This document shows positions 48,517-62,126 of a stretch of 64,000 nt of DNA, in pieces. This DNA comes from Antedon mediterranea (taxonomy: Eukaryota > Echinodermata > Crinoidea > Comatulida > Antedonidae): positions 26,412,070 through 26,476,069 of the forward strand of contig NC_092671.1 in the NCBI RefSeq assembly GCF_964355755.1, read 5' to 3'. The notes under the pieces are model-generated. The model was not told where the DNA came from, did not search any database, and worked only from the letters and a program-made list of their open reading frames with translations. The first letter of the stretch is position 1. Every line of letters begins with the position of its first letter. Position numbers and translations under genes: made by a program.

Positions 48517-48682
48517 GGTTCAGTCTCCCAGCGAGATGCCCGCAGATCTCGTCAGAATGTTAACCCAGGTCACGATGTTATGAAACCACAAGAGGGCCTC
48601 ATCACAAACGTCCACTCCAGCATAGATAGATACCACGGTTACGACCACCATGTGTCAACAAGTATGGAGAAACTTCATCCAG
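48517..48682 (+). CDS. Coding exon 2 of the unnamed gene (55 codons plus one base)
   Basis: TTTTATCTCCTGCAG precedes 48517 and the donor CAG|GTATTG follows 48682. Read in phase 0, directly after exon 1, it codes GSVSQRDARRSRQNVNPGHD and continues to STSMEKLHP without a stop, then leaves one base of a codon completed by exon 3 (GAT). The composition (Ser, Arg, His, Gln) matches the flanking exons. The perfect phase agreement with both neighbours is the main support. It is the only exon of the three that is not a multiple of three bases. Confidence 0.85.
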
Positions 48683-48973
48683 GTATTGTTACTAAGTAAC
48701 TAAAACATGAAATTAGTTACTATTCCTTTGTAATGACATGTTAGATATTTAGTTGATCCACACTAAGTGGAAAGTGGATCACCTATTAATGTTTATAATG
48801 TTTATTTGAGGCTTTTCATGGTTTGTGAGTATAATCATGTGACAAATCAAATTTCTATGGGGGCCATAGTAGCCCAGAGTGTAGTTACACCTGGAAAAAG
48901 ATTTTATAAAAATTTAATAAAAAATCCCTGTTTAAAGTAAATTATTTATAACAATTTTAATCTGTCTTTTTAG
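48683..48973 (+). other. Intron 2 (291 bp)
   Basis: GTATTG donor, AT-rich interior and TCTGTCTTTTTAG acceptor. Nothing else was seen. Confidence 0.85.
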
Positions 48974-51900
48974 ATGGTTTACTCAGCTATGACAAGCAAA
49001 GCAGAAAAGAGAACCCCATTAAACGGCAACGGACTGACATCAGAAGCCCAAGTAGTGATCATGATCTGTTCACCTCTTCAAACAACAGAAGGTCATTAGA
49101 TACTCCTACCTATGCTCAAAATTACCAAGCAACGTCAAATAGAAGATACTCTGATTTGCCACACTACTCACAAGAACAAGTAAAACCCCTGCAGACATCA
49201 GGATCTCATCCTCAAGGGTTAGATTTTACCCAGACGCCGCCACCCAAACCACCCCGAAGACACCAGTCTTTAAACCGCATACATATTCCAGAGGACAAGG
49301 AAGAGATTTTATTGAACGAGGGAGAATTCTCCGACAATGAGAATTACAGAGAATGGCAAAATAGTCCACTTGTTGGCAAGAAGGTTGAAAGTACTCATTC
49401 TGTAAGAAATGACAGAATTGATAGAGATAGGAATTATGAGCGAGATAGGTATTTTGATGCTCCAATCAGTCGCTCGGTTTCAGAATGTAATGTTCCAAGG
49501 TCAGGGCAGAATAAGAGAGATAGGAACTCAGGAATGTACTCGCCTACCTACCAAGATGCTCCCATTAGCAGATCAAGATCTGATTGTGAATTCCTTCTGG
49601 TAGAGCCAGATAGAAGAAATAATTCTAGGAGTCAGCCAATACCCTTTTCTGAAAACGGATCGTCTTACACTCCGAACCAGAATCAGGCAGACAGTGTAAT
49701 ATCAAGCAGTATGAGGCCAGAAAGTATCTCTCCAGAGCACCAATCAGCAGAAGCTAGATGCGAAGAATATTCACATATACTACGTTTATCTCCAAGAGCA
49801 TATGATGATTATCTTCGGTCACCTTCAATGCAATCCCCACTACAATCTCCAAATCAAAGAGAGAGTAATAGTGAAATGTACAGGGCTGGAAACCAAATGA
49901 TACCATCTCCACTACAATCTCCAAATCAAAGAGAGAGTAATAGTGAAATGTACAGGGCTGGAAACCAAATGATACCATCTCCACTACAATCTCCGAATCA
50001 AAGAGGGAGTAATAATGACATGTACAGGGTTAGAAACCAAATGAGACCATCTCCACTACAATCTCCGAATCAAAGAGGGAGTAATAATGACATGTACAGG
50101 GTTGGAAACCAAATGAGACCATCTCCAAGGCAATCTCCAAATCAAAGAGGGAGTAATAATGAAATTTACAGGGTTGGAAACCAATCAAGATCATCTCCAA
50201 GGCAATCTCGAAGAGATGTTTACACAGAAAATTACAGAGAAAAACAGCTTGGAATTCATCATACATCGTCACAAAACTCACTTCATCGGTCAAAGGATCA
50301 ACTTCACCATAATCCTGACTATTTTCCTACAAATTCTCAAAGTGGTTATGGTGTAAACAACCAGTCCTACATTGCTGAAGATTACATAAAATCCTACAAT
50401 TCTTATAACCATCAATTTTCTTCAACGCACAAAGAATATAAACCAAAACAGTATTCCGAGGATAACAGGGTAAACAACTATCCACAAAATCATATTAAGT
50501 ATCTACCTCAAAGCTATGGTGTGCCACATACTGGGCTACAGCGCCCTCGTCATCTGTCATTGGATGAGTACAGAGATGCTCATTTTACTAGTACATTTGT
50601 AGATGAAAAGTTTTCACTGGAAACACATACATTTTCAGATAAAACAAAATCACAGAAGATGTATCCTCAACACCAAAGCTTGGATCATTCATTCAAATTT
50701 CAAACCATTGATAACAATGGAAAACGACCTATGCAATCACAACCAAAACAAATTCAGGATCAACAAGACTATGCAACAAGTAAAGAGACAGTTTATGACA
50801 ACTTATATCCATCATATCAGAAGCAGTTCAGATCACCAGTTTCCTCACCAGAAAGAAGTTTGAATTGGGAAGATCATCTAAGAAAGCAAGACAACAGATC
50901 CAACATCAAACCATCACTGATAGATAGTCCTTGTAGTACAGACTCTGAAATAAGGGCCTTGAATGAGCCTTTAATAAAAGACTCAAAGAGATTCAAAACA
51001 GAAAGTCAACCAGAAAGAAGAGTTCCACATAGTTATTCCATGCCAGATAGAAGTGATGGTATTCAGAGACAGAAACATGTTGATGAACATGCAGGTCAAA
51101 TAAGAAGAGCTGATACTGATCCTGTTCCAACAGATGTGTGGGTACAAAGGGATGATTTTTCTCCAACAGCACAAAAGGTGTCAAGGATCAGAGAAGAAAG
51201 AGCATCTCCCCTAACAGGCAGAAGAGTTTTAATTCCAAAACAACCTACCAGAAATCTAAAGAATGATGTATATAATGAAACTAAAGATTATACTTCCATT
51301 AACAAGAGATATGCATCACAACCAAATGAACAGTTACAGTGGGTATATAGTGGCCTGCCATCTCAATCAAATCGTGTACATGGCAAAAGAAACTCTGAAG
51401 GAACCATTGAACGTCCCAAATCTGAGGTTCTCCAAAGAAATTCAGACTCCGACAGACCTTGCAGTTACTCTCCACAACTGAATAAGCAGTATACTATTCC
51501 AGGAAATTTTAAGCTTCCGGCAACAGATATCAAAGAATCGATTTCTAGCCCAGATCAATTGGAGAGTAGATCACTATCAGAATCTAAAGATGTTGGGTCT
51601 GTCAAACCTAGAGGTAGGTTGAAGAATCGTTACAGTGGCTCATTGTCTGCTCCAGGTAGACGAAGCAAAAGTTTGCCACGCATTGCGCAACAGTCTGAAG
51701 ATCTTTGTTACTCTGCATCAAATTTGGCACATTATTCAAAAGTCAAAAGTGTTGATGAATTATCTGAAGCATCTCTTATTAAAGGTGAGCCAGTATCTCC
51801 TGGAGCGTTGCTGTTTGCTCAGAAACGTCTTGAAAAAGACCTTGCAGATCTGGCGGAGACACAAATAGACTCAATTGAAAAGTATGATAGTTCACCTGAG

Positions 51901-53416
51901 GTAGATTCTGTTTTGATTAAACAAGAAAAGAAGGAAATATTAGAGCAACATCGCTGCTATATTGAACATCGGACAAAAAAGCAAGAAGAGATTTTATCAG
52001 AAATGACATCACTTAATCCTGATTTTGTTCATCCCTCACCATTCTCACTTCACAAATCACGCAAGTTTGAGCAAGAAGTTGAGAGAGCAATTGATGAATT
52101 AGAAGACTTCCATAATATTGTTGACAAACAAGCCGATTGTGCTCTTCATCCTAAACAGTACAAGCCATTTGATCACAGAGCACATGAAATGCCTGTGCCC
52201 TGTGATCAAGAAGAGGAGTTTCATGCCAAAGGATCTAAGAATAACATAACCCTTGCTCAACGTAAACGAAGAGGCAGAAAAGATCAATTTGGTACTTTGA
52301 CATCTAGTAAAAGTTTAGATTCTATTCCAAATTCTTTGAATTTGTCGCAAGAGTTTCTACCATTTCGTCAAGCTCAGCATTCAAACTCTGCTCAGTCATC
52401 TTTGAGCAAGTCAACAGAAAGTTTGCATTCACCTAGGAAGTCCAGACGATCATCATCAAAAATAGATTCTCGTTCAAGTTCTGATGAAGACTTACAGCGT
52501 TACACACGAAAGTCACTCTCTTCTGGATCATTATATAAACAACCTCATTTTGACAATATGGGATTTAGCTCAGACAGTTGTCCGTCGAGTCCAGAGAGAT
52601 CTATGCATCACCGGAAAGTCAAAACAAAGTCATCAGAAGATAATTCATTGAATTTTGGTTCAATAGAAAATTTACAGCATGTGATAGACAATCTTAGATC
52701 TACTGACATCTGTAGAGAACCTGTTGAAGAACCAGAACTGGTTAAAATTGTGATTGAAGCAGAGGAAACATCACCAAATATCTTTGACAAATTAAGAACT
52801 GTTCCAGTTTCAGCAAACAATTTGAGCGTTGCAATGCCAGGTGAAAGATTCAGTGTGGCATCTGTCTCATCCATTGATAGCCAAGCACTATCAAGACCAT
52901 TTGAAGAAATGGACGAAGAATATAATCATTTGGTGGTTGATCACAGGGTAGATGTGTTATCTGATGATGATCCTGGCGACATTACACCAGAGGATCTGTT
53001 TAATTTTGGTGGTACCATTAGTGCCACCTGTTTTCCACGCCATCTTATCAAACCAGATGCAAAGAAACCTCCTGTTTATCCACGAAGAAGTTCTGAAAGC
53101 CAAAGCCCTTCTCCACCAAAGGAGCAGTCAAAATCTCCTACTACCAAAGTAATAAAGAATCTACCAAGCCCCAATAGCATTGCACCTATGGCATTTGAAG
53201 AAAGTCTGTCTGACACAGATGGAAATAACACATCAGCTTGTGAAGTTTCTGATGATTGCGCTCCAGATATTGCTGATTCACAAGTTTATAACCGACCATA
53301 TGATCGTGTTGGTGTTGTGGCACCAAGACTAAAGAAGACATCAGAAGATTATAGTTTTGTCCAAGAGGGTCAGGAAAGAGGGTATCATGCTTACAAAGTG
53401 GATGATTCTAGAAGAG
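48974..53416 (+). CDS. Coding exon 3: 1,481-codon exon of the unnamed disordered protein
   Basis: This exon is 4,443 nt with a single long open frame, phase 1 on both sides and an exact multiple of three, so it could be included or skipped without changing the frame. It encodes residues 464-1944. Seen in order: TPPPKPPRR at 551-559 (PxxPxR class II SH3 ligand); DAPISRS twice, at 625 and 658; five copies of a 24-residue SPLQSPNQR repeat at about 751-870; a long Ser/Gln/Tyr-rich stretch; a charged, helical and probably coiled-coil part at 1410-1520; RKRRGRK at 1560-1566; Ser-rich blocks with SSSDED and SSPERS; and an acidic DDDPGDITPEDLFNFGG near 1793. No named domain was recognised, and a scaffold role is only inferred. 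The exon ends GAG|GTAAGC. Reading on would stop after 12 codons, and the unspliced frame's apparent start at 49156 is TTG, not a real start. Confidence 0.92.
49833..50200 (+). repeat. In-frame 72-bp coding repeat, five copies
   Basis: Within exon 3, the unit CCATCTCCACTACAATCTCC...AACCAAATGATA codes 24 residues (SPLQSPNQRESNSEMYRAGN-type). Copies 1-2 are nearly identical, 3-4 share GGGAGTAATAATGACATG, and copy 5 starts SPRQSP. Each carries two SP sites, so copy number would scale the number of phosphorylation sites. Confidence 0.92.
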
Positions 53417-53591
53417 GTAAGCTGCCTCTTTATTATATGCTGCATGCATGTTGATGGTTGGTCTTCTTACTAGATGTTGTTGTTTACAATGCATGGGTAT
53501 TTGCATGTGTTATTGAATATAAGAACAGGGTTCCTTCCAACTAAAGACCACTTGCTTTGATTGAATGATTCTTATAAACATTTTTCCAATA

Positions 53592-54079
53592 CAGTAGAAC
53601 CTTCATTTTACGTACGGTACGGGACCGAAAGGCGTACGTAAAACATGGGATTCGTAAAATCAAGGTTGACCTGAAATTGACCCCAAATACGTAGAGATAG
53701 TAGCTACTGTATAAAGGCTACCGTGTTTGCCTACTTTACTGTACAGCATGCAGGTGGTCACTAGCAGGCCTAGCAAGATGTGAGGCCTAACTAAAAAAGT
53801 ACAACAGTATATACTGGCTGTGCGATGTTTAAATAAAGTGTAAATTAAAATATCAATGTTCTTGTATTTCTATCAATAAAAACAGTCGCTGCTGTAGGGG
53901 AATGGACGTGTGTAGCTTGTCTCACACAGCAGAATTCCTCACACAGCCATTTTTATTATGCTTTGTTGTTGTTAAATTGCGCCCTCAATGTAAGAAAATG
54001 ATGACGTCATCGGTTATTTTAAGCGTACGTAAAATCCAGGGAACGTAAAATCATGGTACGTAAAACAAAGCTTCTACTG
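53592..54079. mobile_element. TA-flanked pogo-like MITE
   Basis: The left end CAGTAGAACCTTCATTTTAC and the inverse complement of the right end (CAGTAGAAGCTTTGTTTTAC) are flanked by TA at 53590-53591 and 54080-54081. CAGTAGAACC-type ends with TA duplication are typical of pogo/Tigger elements. TACGTA/TTTTACGTAC motifs repeat inside both ends. The 488-bp interior has no recognisable transposase. Confidence 0.78.
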
Positions 54080-57000
54080 TATTTGGTTTTGTGTTTGAAT
54101 TTACTGTAAAAGATTTCATTTTTCAATTGTTTATTAGCATGTCTTTAATTGGAATGAACCTGTATCAACTTTTTCAGGTTATCTGTTTAAAGTTAAAGTT
54201 TTATGATTCTATTTCAGTAATTACTGTAGTCTACACATTATTTTGTTGTTGCAATCACTAATATTGGAATAAACTATTATTCCATATGCACTGTAATTGT
54301 ACATTGTCTTCTTTTTCCTTTGGCAAGTCCAGGGCATGTCAAAATTTCCAGCTAGTGAATAAATCAGAATACAATAGGCATGACGTAATGCAGAATTCAT
54401 TCACTTCTGTTTTGTAAAATTGTTACTGGACATATTTAGACAGGCTCTGAGTTAGTCAGAAATCCTATTCAGACCACAACATCATTTTGATCAGTGGTTT
54501 GAAAAAGTTAAAAATTGTGACTCTGCTGTGGTGTATGTATGGTAATTTATTGTAGATCCATATCATACACAATATGGCAATCTGATTGGTTGCTACAATT
54601 GCATTGCTTGCCTAACACAAACTTTTTACTTGCCTTTATACATTGTGTTATTAAGTGTTAGAATTTAGTTAAGAAATATAGGTGGCAGCAAACACAATTA
54701 TTTCAATATCATAAGATATTGTTTACATTGGTGTTTTTCGGTGAATAATTATCATCATTCAATTTCCTGCTGAATCTACCTCATTTTTAACACTACCTCT
54801 TTGAATTGAAGTGTATTTATATGTACAGGAATGTACCTGAATCTTTGCCTTTTTTCAGCTATAGAAACTTTGTTTTGATATTTGTTTGGAATGTTTTACC
54901 TTGTTCGGGAATTTAAAATGCTTAGTATTTTGCCCAATTAGCTCAAATTATGTTCCATCAATTTTGATTTATTTAGTTAATAAATTTGGATTAAAGATTT
55001 ACCCTTTAGCATATGCCCACAAGAAAAAGAGTCGCTGTTCAATTGGGAGCCTATCAATGCCATAAGCCGTATTGACACTTTCACAATTCTTGGTCCTATA
55101 CTGTTCCACTATGTGGGTATAATGCACAGTGCAGCACAAGCGTGAAATGTGTGCACAATTTTGTGACTAATGCGTAACTGTGCACCATGAATGTGCTAAT
55201 GCATTCTTTGCGGTAAATAGCATGCAGTTCATGACAAAGGCGTTCATAGGTTGCTTATATATAAACTCATATACAAGTTTTCTGAATGATATCCGGTTAA
55301 GTTGTCCATGTAGACCATGTGATCTAGCATACAAAAATGTATTGTAGCGTTCATGCCAGTCATAAAATATGGTAATGTGTGACGGTATGGTAATGTTGGC
55401 TTGCATTCAATGAGCAGTGCAGACAAGATACTGTATGCATGCAAGTGTCAATGAGACTTTTTAAAAAAGTGCATCCACAAGTCCACTGTGAATAAAACAT
55501 CTCTTCAGACTAATAGATTAAACAAGTTACGTTTGAAGGAAAGAAAACCTTTTAATTATTCAAATTTAATAGGATGTATTCGTAATCTTTGAATTTCAAT
55601 ATACTATACGACCCATTTAAACCATCATAAAATTAAAACAGCTGAGCAGGAGATATACTTAGCTTTATTTTGTCATTCTAGCATACAATGCTCTCAATCC
55701 AATATGTTCCTTATTCACACAGACATCCATTCAGCTAAATATGGGACACTAACTCTTAGGTCACTGTACTTTTATAGAGCATATTTTGTAGCCTGAAGGC
55801 AATCTTATCAAATATTTGATAACCTACTTCACTACAGTAAATGTATTATTCATATTATATATTAATAACTATATGGCCTAGTTTTTATTATACAGTACTT
55901 AATTTATTAGTGCTATTTTTAAATTGTTTATTTTATATAACAATGAAAACCAATATACTTTAGCTAACACAATCTGCATCAACAATATTTTATTAGTAAT
56001 ACAGTAATTTATTTTTATTTAAAGAAATATCTTAAATTAAAAGTAATGATATTTTTTATGAATAATATGATCATTGTTGTAGTTAAAAAGTTCTGAAATA
56101 TTTTCTGTGGGATGTGCTAAAAAAATGATTTAATGACAAGTCATAGTAATTGCTGCAAGCTGCTAATCTATGCTATTAGTATTATTGGTTAAAAATAATA
56201 ATTAAAATGTGACAACATACGGGTTATTATATCATATTTGACCTTTTTACCTTACATTACCTCATGCAGACCATTTTGTATTTTTACTTTTCTTTCAAAA
56301 TAATTCAAAGAAGTTTTTGTAAGCCTGTGAAATGTTGATGATGATTTTAGGGGTTTATTTTGGTGCTAGTTTTAACGGCCCCTGTTACAATGTAGTCCTG
56401 TGTTACAAGCCACCTAGGATAGATTGCAACATATTCAACATCATTAGTAACCAATATATTGAGTGCACATATTTGAATACTATAGAATAGGCAAGTTAAT
56501 CATCTCTCAGAGACATTTCTCTTATCTTATCTCTCAGAGACATTTCTCTTATCTTATCTCTCATTAATTAACATAACCTTATTGTGACAACCACTAAAAT
56601 ACATTGGTTCATTTATCATTTCTACAATTCTGTCTGATTGGTTAAATTTGCATACTGTACAAGTATTTTAGACCAATTGTAATTTATATAAATGCCAGGT
56701 CATAAAGATTCTACTTTTACCTAATAAGCTTAAAGTATTCTTGATTTCTTAAATATTCTACAGTTATTATAATTTTCTCTGAATATTCATTACCACTGGC
56801 AACATACAGTATATCCATGACATCATGACCATGTTGTGAGAGCCATATACAGGCAGCTGACTTCCCTGCATGTTAATTAACCTGACCTGTGTCAACTAAA
56901 AGAATTCTGGGTCAGATGACTAAAAATAGACACCAGACTATCTTGACTAGGAGAGGCAATTAGCATAAATATGTCCATTACTACCAGAGGGAACCATATT

Positions 57001-58284
57001 TGGCAAAGTAAAGCTAGAGCCCCCTTAGCAAATGGGCCACTGCCAATCAAGAGCCGGCAATAGAACACTGGACAGGCGATATCGCCTCATCATTATCTCT
57101 AATGATCATATTAGCGACAGTGATTTTAATTTGTTTTGACGTTTCAAAGTGAAATGATTTAATATCATATTTTATTCAATGGTTCACGTGGGACAATCTT
57201 ACAGTTATTATATTCAATTTACAACTACATACATATATTCCATTCAATTCTAGACGGTTGTACAAGAATTACTATTGTCATTTCAAGTTGACTGCTTCGT
57301 TATTTTTCCTGTATAAAAAGCCCTCTATTTTCTTTTTTTTCTTTTCTGTTAAAAAAATGTAGTTTTTTGTTGATCTAATTTTAAGAGATTTCAAAAAATA
57401 ATTAAATATTAATTTATCAAAAACGTCATTTTAAATTATTAATTTTTGTGAATTAGTTTAAATTAATAACATAATTACCCTGTTCCTGTCTACATTTGGT
57501 AATCGATTGCCTAACAACACAATTTTTGTGTGAATTACTAAATTCAATATTTGCATACCAGATGTCAAATTTATTCCAATGTTGTGTGTGGACCATGGAG
57601 ATATATCAAAAAAGGATTTCATGTTACAAGTAATAATATTGTTTGTGTATACCAAATTAATTATTGTGATCTCCAAATAAAAAAACATTAAAAGTAGGGC
57701 AGCTTGATGATAGATAGTATTTACATATGTTATCAACATTATACCAGATTTCAAATTCATTCCAATGTTTCAATGTACTGACTCAGATATGATTCTGTGT
57801 TACAAATAGATTAGACTGTCTCTATAATAACTAACCTATCTGCTGTGAGTAGACTGCATGTTAACCGATCATTGCCATCTCTGTGCTTTCTGCAATACAA
57901 CATCAGCTTGGCTAAATTCTGAACATTCCAAGCCGTAGCCAACACTATATCCATGCTTTAAAAACTTTGTGAATTTATTAATCAGGCCTGCCGAGAGAAG
58001 TTATAGTTATTTCCACTACATGTGATTATTATACGTACGAAGGGCTTTCGCAGTTGGATCTGCAATATTTTGGGGAGTTAATCTGTACTAGGATTTTTAT
58101 CATTGATATTTTGGATATTATGTTTTACTGTGTTACTGTTTATCAGTGGAGTTATTATTGCAAGGGAATGCTTACCATAGACAAGAAGGGCCTTTAGGTT
58201 TGTGCTACTACTGTAAGTAATGTTTTCTATATTTCATCGTCTGCTTGCCTTTTTTTGTTTACCTTATCAGGACATTTCTAGATT

Positions 58285-58457
58285 CTGTAGAAAACCTCAT
58301 TGAGACACCCCTATTCACTATACACTTTCCTGTGAATTGAACAAGTGATATAAATAGAACAATGTTTTATGAGCATACTGACAAACCCCTATTCAGAGGA
58401 CTTCCCTATTCAAATTGGGCCAACTGAAGGTGTGTCCCCTTAATGGGGGTTCTACTG
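58285..58457. mobile_element. Short pogo-like MITE
   Basis: The left end CTGTAGAAAACCTCATTGAG and the inverse complement of the right end (CAGTAGAACCCCCATTAAGG) correspond, and GACAC blocks follow on both sides. The target duplication is not clear. The length is 173 bp. Confidence 0.6.
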
Positions 58458-60890
58458 CAAATGCATAATTAAAAAAATTACCCTTTGGATTAATTAAAAA
58501 CAACTTATTTTTTATTCATAGTTTCCTTACAATCAAATTCATTTATTGAAGCTATATTGTTTTCTGTAATTATGTAATTTAAAAATAAACATTATGATGT
58601 AGCTGTACCATAGCTTTAATTGTATTTACCTAAAACATTTTATTTATCCTCAATTTATATCAATCTAATAATATTGACATACTTAACTTTGTTTTATACA
58701 TGTAATTGTTATACCATTATATAATATTAATGATTAAATATACCTGTACTTATTATTTTTAAAAGTTATAACTTTCTTAATGGTTTATAGTGGTATTGCT
58801 ACAATTGAACTACAGTAAATCAAAACAGTATTGCACATTTGAAGCAGATTTAAATATTGTTTTTATTTAAGACCATTTACTTAATAAGTAAATAAATAAT
58901 CAGATTTATTAATCAGTAACTTTGCATTTAGTTTTAGTTTTTAAATTGTGCGTAATGTACATACTCGGCTACAGTTTATAGCTATACTATATTTTTACCA
59001 AGCTCTTCTTATGATACAGTAGGTGTAGGCTTGTATTACATTGTATTGAATTATTATCAATTTTGCTAGTGTTTTATTTACTGCATTTAACTTCCAATTA
59101 GATTTTGTATAATAGTAGTCCTAGATTTGTATTCTTTTATAATATTGTTATATATTTATATTTAATCAAACTTTGTTTTACTATTTTTAAAGAAAATCAA
59201 ATTTGTGTGAATAAATGTGTGCAGGGTTTAATGTCTTCCCCCATTAGTGATTACTTGTAACAGCAATGTGCTCAGTTTTGTATTGTTTTTATAATATTGA
59301 CATATCATTGTATTTTAAACCTTTTTCATACTTGTTTTTATTTACTGTACATATATTCCCCACCTACTGTACTTACAATTTAAGGATATTTTTCATTAAA
59401 CGCAGAACTAAACGATTTATGAAATATAAAAAAACTAAACCAAACAAATACAAAACAAAAAGTAAATACCAATCTGCTTTTAAAAGCCATGATCATAGAG
59501 GTCGTTAGAATTAAAGGTGTTTATAAAATAAGAATTGATTCCTACCATCCTTATAGAATTAGAATTAGGAGAATGTTAATTGATCTTTGATCACTGTTAG
59601 TATTGTCATATAATTAATATTTTGACATATTTCATAGAGACTAATAATAATAATTATCTTTTAATCAGAATATTGGTAATTACAGAATAATAATGATTAA
59701 TAGGTGAAAACTTGTTGCTGTTTAAAAAAGCAAAAAGCAAAAAAATAGTTAGAAATGTAAAATTCCATTATATTCATGTTTGATTAATTACATGTAATAA
59801 AATAATAATGTGAAAATAATTTTTTTTTGGAAAATGTTAATATTATTAAAGATTATAGTTTGCATTTGAATAATTGTTTTAAAGATGTATTGTCCACCAA
59901 AAACAGGAAAAATTTGTTAAAAGATTAATTTATCATACTTTGAATAGGTTATTTTGTAGTTTTGATCAATTTATATGGTTAAATGAACAACCAAAATCGA
60001 TACATTTTGTGTCCATGTTAAATACCAAATTCTGAATTATTAGAAATTCAACCAAAAATGTTAATTTCAGTATTTAATAATACATTATTGTATTGGTGAT
60101 TGTTCAAAGACATTATTTACCAATCAAATTTTTTTTATATATACAATATGTAATTTGTAATTGTGCCAAATAATGTTTCTGCTATCTGGATTAATCAAAA
60201 GCAAGCATTGAACATTTAAAAAACCAATGAAAATATCTGAAATCATAAAATGAAATTGTTTAAAAAAAATCAGGATAAAATGCTTTAAATTTAAGGCATG
60301 TATTTAAAAGTTGTTTAAATCATTAATAGCCATTTTTGTGGGAATAATTATTTTGTTTTGTTACTTATATTTTGTTTTTACTTAAATTGAAGATTAAATA
60401 AAATACATTGGATTTAATTGATTATATTGAATGATTCATTTTGTGAATTTTAAATGTTTGTGATAAATTTGAAATATAGACATTTTTAAAGAAACATTTT
60501 GGAACCAATTTAAATTAATTAATATTATTCATTAAGGTAGCCAACTTTTGAAATTACAAAAATGCCGCATTGTAAAATTATATATTCTATTTTTATTTAC
60601 TGTAGTTTTTTAATAGTCATATATTCACTGATTATTTGAATATTTAGCAATATACACTACAGTATACTGTAGTAAGTTGCGAGTAGGAAATAGTTTCTAA
60701 CAAATATTTTGTAGGTAATGTATTTCAAAATTATCCTGTATCCTGCTTTAAGTGTCTAAGTATTAAAATGGTGTTATAAAAAATCTGATTACAACTGTAA
60801 AAATCTGGTTACAAATAATGATTAATAGAAATGTTACACCCAGAAGTTATACCCTTTACTGAATGGTGAAGCAAAGCAAACTTTCATTTT

Positions 60891-60904
60891 CATGACGCGT
60901 CATG
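60891..60904. promoter_or_regulatory. 14-bp perfect palindrome with TGACGCGTCA core
   Basis: CATGACGCGTCATG is its own inverse complement, and its core resembles a CREB/ATF-type binding site. A second palindrome, ATACGCGTAT, lies at 60940-60949. CpG is scarce in the surrounding intron, so two CGCG-centred palindromes within 60 bp stand out. Function is unknown. Confidence 0.25.
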
Positions 60905-62063
60905 TAACTACCATGCAGCTATTTAATGTCATTCGGCATATACGCGTATGTTTCTGCGTGTGCCAGCAGAGTGACTATCAATTTCACAAAACTGCATTTC
61001 ACAGTCATGAAAGAGAAATGGTTGCTAATAAATAAGCCATTGTTTTAATTATTTAAACAACTTGCCATTATGTACAGTCCTGTTTGTATTTATTATTTGT
61101 TTCGGAATTTTTTAATATGTATCTGAATTTTTACATTATACTATACTTATACTTATTTTTATGTTACTAATTTTATATTGTTAATATTTTATAATCAATA
61201 ATGTATAAACTTCCAATATCCATGACATATGACATGTTTAAATACATTTATGTTTGTGTATTTTCCAATATAGTAGTTGACAATACGTAATTATTTGTTT
61301 TTAATAGATATTAGTATTCTAGCACATTAATAAGATTAACTTTAATATTAGTATATCATTTAAAATGATATACTCTTTGTTGATTGTTGTTGAAATTATT
61401 ATTAATCGATTTTAATTAAAATTATATATCTAAACGAACTTTTAGATAGTTATTGTTACAGTATAATAATCAATTTGAATTATATTATATAATTGTAAAA
61501 GAATGTTTCTCTTGTTTGTTATTTGTTGTGTCCTCTTTGTTCTTGGTTCACAAATGTATGTAAGATGATGCTTGAGATGATACCATTTCTCATAAAAACA
61601 TGAAAAGAAGCTCATGCAAAAATAAAAACCATGTCTTAAAATGTGCATCCACAAACTGAAGTATTCTAATGGTTATCATTCGGCATATTTTATTTGGAAA
61701 CCTCAATAAAAAATCTGATTCAAATTTAAATTATTTATCAAAAATGCGAAATTGTGAAAATAAATAAATTAAAAAAAACAAAAAATGATTTTGTTAAAAT
61801 TACATGTTAAGTCTACCGTAGTTGCCAGAGGAACTCTGGCCTGTCTTTCCAGACACTACTGTTTGCATTACGGTACACGGAATCAGAAATGAGTTGGCAT
61901 TAGAATGGTATATTAACAAACACTACACTAATTTTTCACAATATTTTATCCGGCCATCAAACCTGAATCCAGGTTTAGTATGAACATAGCTTTAGAAGTA
62001 TACAAAATGTGCTTCTTTTGATGTATTCATGAGACTATGTTCACATTCATTGCATCATGACAG

Positions 62064-62126
62064 CATACCAAGGCAGGGTCATTTATACAGTGTTTTTTCA
62101 ACCAGAGTGTCATCAACTTTATCCAG
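62064..62126 (+). CDS. Weak candidate exon 4 (21 codons)
   Basis: CATCATGACAG precedes 62064 and CCAG|GTAATG follows 62126. Read in phase 1, as required by exon 3, the 63-nt segment is open and codes AYQGRVIYTVFFQPECHQLY then P, ending again in phase 1. It lies in a 106-codon open stretch (62033-62347). The acceptor's pyrimidine tract is weak and the sequence matches no family I know. Confidence 0.22.

Larger units (their letters stand above)
14668..53416 (+). other. Gene model: unnamed large disordered protein, at least 1,944 residues
   Basis: Three coding exons join without frame error: 14793-16016 (ends phase 0), 48517-48682 (phase 0 in, phase 1 out) and 48974-53416 (phase 1 in and out). 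Donors are CAG|GTTAGT, CAG|GTATTG and GAG|GTAAGC. Acceptors are CTCCTGCAG and TCTTTTTAG. The product is long, hydrophilic and low in hydrophobic core residues, with an SH3-ligand motif and many SP sites, which suggests a cytoplasmic or cytoskeletal scaffold. No named domain was recognised, so the family is open. The 3' part of the gene probably lies right of the window. Confidence 0.85.

Noticed and set aside
49156-49158. Start codon for the long exon 3 frame
   Set aside because: The codon is TTG. The frame is open upstream to the acceptor at 48973 and joins exon 2 in phase, so this is an internal leucine.
53592-54079. Regulatory island, because of repeated TACGTA motifs
   Set aside because: The motifs lie within inverted repeats with TA flanks, so a pogo-like MITE explains them better.
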